This document shows positions 61,067 through 64,000 of a stretch of DNA of 64,000 bases, in pieces; the first letter of the stretch is position 1, and every line of letters starts with the position of its first letter. A model generated the notes under the pieces. The model had not been told where the DNA came from. It saw only the letters and a list, made by a program, of their open reading frames with translations, and ran no database searches. The translations under genes and the position numbers were made by a program. This DNA is from Bettongia penicillata ogilbyi. Lineage: Eukaryota > Chordata > Mammalia > Diprotodontia > Potoroidae. The stretch spans positions 682,001-746,000 of the forward strand of contig JAJHZJ010000694.1 of NCBI GenBank assembly GCA_023548195.1. The letters run 5' to 3'.

Positions 61067-62369
61067 CTAAAAGGAAACAGAAATATTAAAATTATTTGAT
61101 GTGTCATGCAATATTACTCATCTTAGTCCAACATTTAAGAAATTTGGCTCAGCCCTACTTTACCTGTCATCTCCTACAACATGCTTCTCAAACCTAAATA
61201 ATCTTCCTAACACTGACTCTGGTTTCTTCTTTTTCAACAGCCCATCTATGTTTAGTGATTAAAAAATTTTTTTCAATCAGCAAAAATTTTCTCTTTCCTT
61301 CCTCAGCTTCTTCCCCCATCCCCTTACATTTACATCTCCACTGAAAAAGGAAGAAACTAAATATTTATTATAAACCTGTACAATCAATTAAAACAAATTT
61401 TTGCACTGGCAAGTTAAAATATAAAACGACTCATTCTGCACTCTGAGTGCTTCACTCAGAGCACTCAATAGTGCTTTCTATTAAGAGGTAAGTAGCAGGT
61501 TATATTATGAGTATCCTGGAAACCCAGATGGTCATTATACTGATGAAAATTGCTAAGCCTTTCAATCTTAACAAAACTGTTTTCACTGTCTAAGTTGTTC
61601 TTCCCAGTTTTACTCGCCTCACTTTACACAAGATGGCTTCTCTGAAACCGTACCTCGCATCATCTCTTACAGAACAACAGTATGGCATCCAGTTTATATA
61701 CTCTAATTTGTTCAGTTGTTTTCCAATTGGTGGGTCTCCCTGTACTTCCAATTCTTTGACATTATGAAAAAAACTCCTAGAAATAATTTTTATATATTCT
61801 TAAAATTTGTTTGGCTTAGAACTAATCCTTTCCTTACTAATCTACTCCCTGTTTGGTTCTAAGAGAACCAGATCCAATCTTGAAATACGATGTCCAGGCC
61901 TTTTTTGGGGTGATGGCTTTTTTCAGGTCAGTTATTTCTGCCTCATATTTTCTTCTTTTGACTTTAATATATAATTTCATGGAGACATTTTGTTCTTTAG
62001 TTAAGGTTTTATACCTCACGTGTCAATCTGTTAAATTCCCTTTCCAATTCTTACTTCCATTATTCTAATTATTTTTCCTTTAGCATTCTTCTTTCATTCA
62101 TAACTTCTTTAAGTTTTTACAAAAGAAACTCTTACTTAATCTCTTCCAAGAATCCACACAGGTCTTGAACTCAACATGTGCTTTCTCTTGACACTTTCCT
62201 TACAGATGTTTGAGACACTTTCTTCTTGTGAGTTTGTGTCTTGAGCATCCCTGTCGTAACTCCTGTAATGGTGGGATTCTTTCATTTGATCTTTCTTCCA
62301 GCTTACTTATTAACCTCAGAAGGCAGGTTATGGCTAGGTTCTGCACATTTCTGATAGAAACATCTATGC

Positions 62370-62438
62370 CAGGGTGGGAAAACTGTGACCTCAAGGCCAC
62401 CTGTGGTGGTCCAAATTTTACAGAACAAATCCTTTTAC
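62370..62438 (+). repeat. Palindromic hAT-like repeat, left half
   Basis: CAGGGTGGGAAAACTGTGAC, 'ctcaaggccacctgtggtgg', ending 'tttacagaacaaatcctttt'. Cut directly by the L1's T-run at 62439. Confidence 0.6.
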
Positions 62439-63750
62439 TTTTTTTAAGTTAATTTGTTTTCAGTTCTCTACAATCACTTCCATATATCTTACAATTTTTT
62501 TTCCTTCTCCCTTCCCTTCCTGAGATGGCACACAGTCTTTTATAGGTTCTATACATAGCTTTCCTATTAAGTATATTTTCACCTTAGTCATGCTGCATGA
62601 AAGAATTAAAATGAATGGGAGAAACCAAAATACAAAACAAAACATAACACAAGAGAAAATGATCTGCTTCATTCTGTGATCCAATTCCATAATTCTTTCT
62701 CTGGATATGGACAGCATTTTGCCTCAAGAGATCATTGGAAATTTTTTAGGTCCTTGCATTCCTGTGAATGGCTAAGTCTAACAGAAAAATTCCTCACACA
62801 CTGTGGTTGCTGTTGAGTACAAAGTTCTCCTGGTTCTGCTCCTTTCACTCAGCATCAGTTCATAAAAGTCCTTCCAGGCCTCTCTGAAGTGTTCCTGTTT
62901 ACAATTTCTTATGACACAATAGTATTCCATTAGATTCATATACCATAATTTATTCAGTCATTCCCCAGTTGATGGGCATCCCCTTGATTTCCTGTTTTTG
63001 GCCACCACAAAGAGAGTTGCTTTAAATATTTTTGTACATGTGGGACCCTTTCCCATTTTTATGATCTCTTGGGAATATAGTCCTAGAAGAGGTATTGCTG
63101 GGTCAAAGGGTAGGCATATTTTTGTAGCCCTTTGGGCATAGTTCCAAATTGCTCTCCAGAATGGGTGCACAGCTCACAGCTCCACCAACAATGAGTTAGT
63201 ATTCCAACTGTCCCACATATTCTCCAACATTTATCATCCTCCTGTTTTGTCATCAGCCAATCTGGTAGGTGTGATGTGGTACCTCAGAGTTGTATTGATT
63301 TGCATCTCTCTAATCAACAGTGATCTAGAGCATTTTTTCACATGACTATAGATAGCTTTAATTTCTTCCTCTGAAAACTGCCTGTTCATATCCTTTGACT
63401 ATTTATCAACTCGAGAATGACTTGTATTCTTGTACATTTGACTCAGTTCTCTACATATTTTAGAAATGAGGCCTTTATCATAGACACTAGTTGCAAAAAT
63501 TCTTTCACAGTTTTCACCTTACCTCCTAATCTTGGTTGCGTTGGGTTTGTCTGTGCAAAAACCTTTCAATTTAATATAATCAAAATCATCCATTTTGCAC
63601 TTCATAATGTTCTCTCTCTTGTTTGGTCAAATATTTCTCCATTAATCTGACAAATACACTATTCCTTGCTCCTCTAATTTGTTTATAGTATCAGTTTTTA
63701 TACCTAGATCATGTATCCATTTGGACTTTATTCTTGTGTATAGTGTCAGG
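62439..63750 (-). mobile_element. 5'-truncated L1 (ORF2 end and 3' UTR)
   Basis: Begins on the plus strand with a T-run (reverse of its A-tail). Read on the minus strand it opens in ORF2 near 63750 with SKWIHDLGIKTDTINKLEEQ then KMDDFDYIKLK and KPNATKIR, the L1 ORF2 C-terminus, with in-frame stops, then the 3' tail: 'ccacatgtacaaaaatattt', 'gaactgatgctgagtgaaag'. Same strand as DHX15. Confidence 0.8.
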
Positions 63751-63829
63751 CTGTCAAGTTTGGATTTAGTGAAAGGGCCACACTTGAGGACTGAGAAGGT
63801 CAGATGTGACCATCAGATCTCCACCCCTG
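63751..63829 (-). repeat. Palindromic hAT-like repeat, right half
   Basis: 'caagtttggatttagtgaaagg', ending 'ccacccctga' (reverse complement TCAGGGGTGG). Adjoins the truncated end of the L1. Beyond it 63830-64000 shows nothing recognised. Confidence 0.55.
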
Positions 63830-64000
63830 ATCTAGGCTGTTCCTATTCCTGCCTTCTTGAGGTACTGAATGTCATGTTATTTCAGAATCTCAGGGACAGC
63901 TCAGACTGGGAATCTTGGCCCCCAAAATGGTATGATAAAAGGCAAAGTCTGATTGCTGCCTCCCTGGAACTTCCTGACCTGAGTTCAGGCCTACTCTTGT

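Larger units (their letters stand above)
61067..64000 (-). other. DHX15: DHX15 intron 4 (partial)
   Basis: Intron upstream of exon 5 that runs off the window. It holds about 1.3 kb of unrecognised AT-rich sequence (61070-62360), an antisense (minus-strand) 5'-truncated L1 at 62439-63750, and the two halves of a palindromic hAT-like repeat on either side of that L1. No other exon is visible, so exon 4 with the DEAH box lies beyond 64000. Confidence 0.85.

Noticed and set aside
61440..61466. Short hairpin ACTCTGAGT...ACTCAGAGC
   Set aside because: 9-bp stem only, no other evidence of function.

Overview
This window is vertebrate nuclear DNA, almost certainly from a marsupial. Two things point there: a split, GT-AG-spliced gene on the minus strand, and a repeat complement of marsupial-type L1, MIR/CORE-SINE copies, BovB/RTE pieces and hAT and mariner-type DNA transposons. 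The species cannot be fixed from sequence alone. No database search was possible; protein and repeat names rest on recognition of the sequence.

The only protein-coding gene I can support is DHX15 (the Prp43 orthologue), a DEAH-box RNA helicase that disassembles spliceosomes and acts in ribosome maturation. Ten coding exons lie between 28273 and 61066 on the minus strand. They join in frame with no gap or stop into 508 codons plus the stop, matching the C-terminal part of the 795-residue human protein from about residue 288. They are probably exons 5-14 of 14. Exons carrying the start codon, Walker A motif and DEAH box lie beyond 64000. The 3' UTR ends near 27820, about 15-20 bases past an AATAAA signal.

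Region by region: 1-27819 is intergenic and gene-free. It is dominated by transposon debris, including a full-length 2.8 kb half-L1-like element (ORF1 only) inserted into an older L1 with a clear 14 bp target duplication, and a Charlie-like hAT element that holds a mariner/Tigger-like insertion at a TA site. 27820-61066 is the DHX15 3' part with nine complete introns. 61067-64000 is a partial intron filled largely by an antisense L1 that splits a palindromic hAT-like repeat.

The best leads are structural: nested insertions that can be read to the base, a near-perfect 140 bp inverted repeat in intron 12, opposing L1 tails on either side of exon 5 (a possible circular-RNA layout), a BovB fragment in intron 6, and a 134-nt foldback in the intergenic part. 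I found no evidence for a new multigene system.
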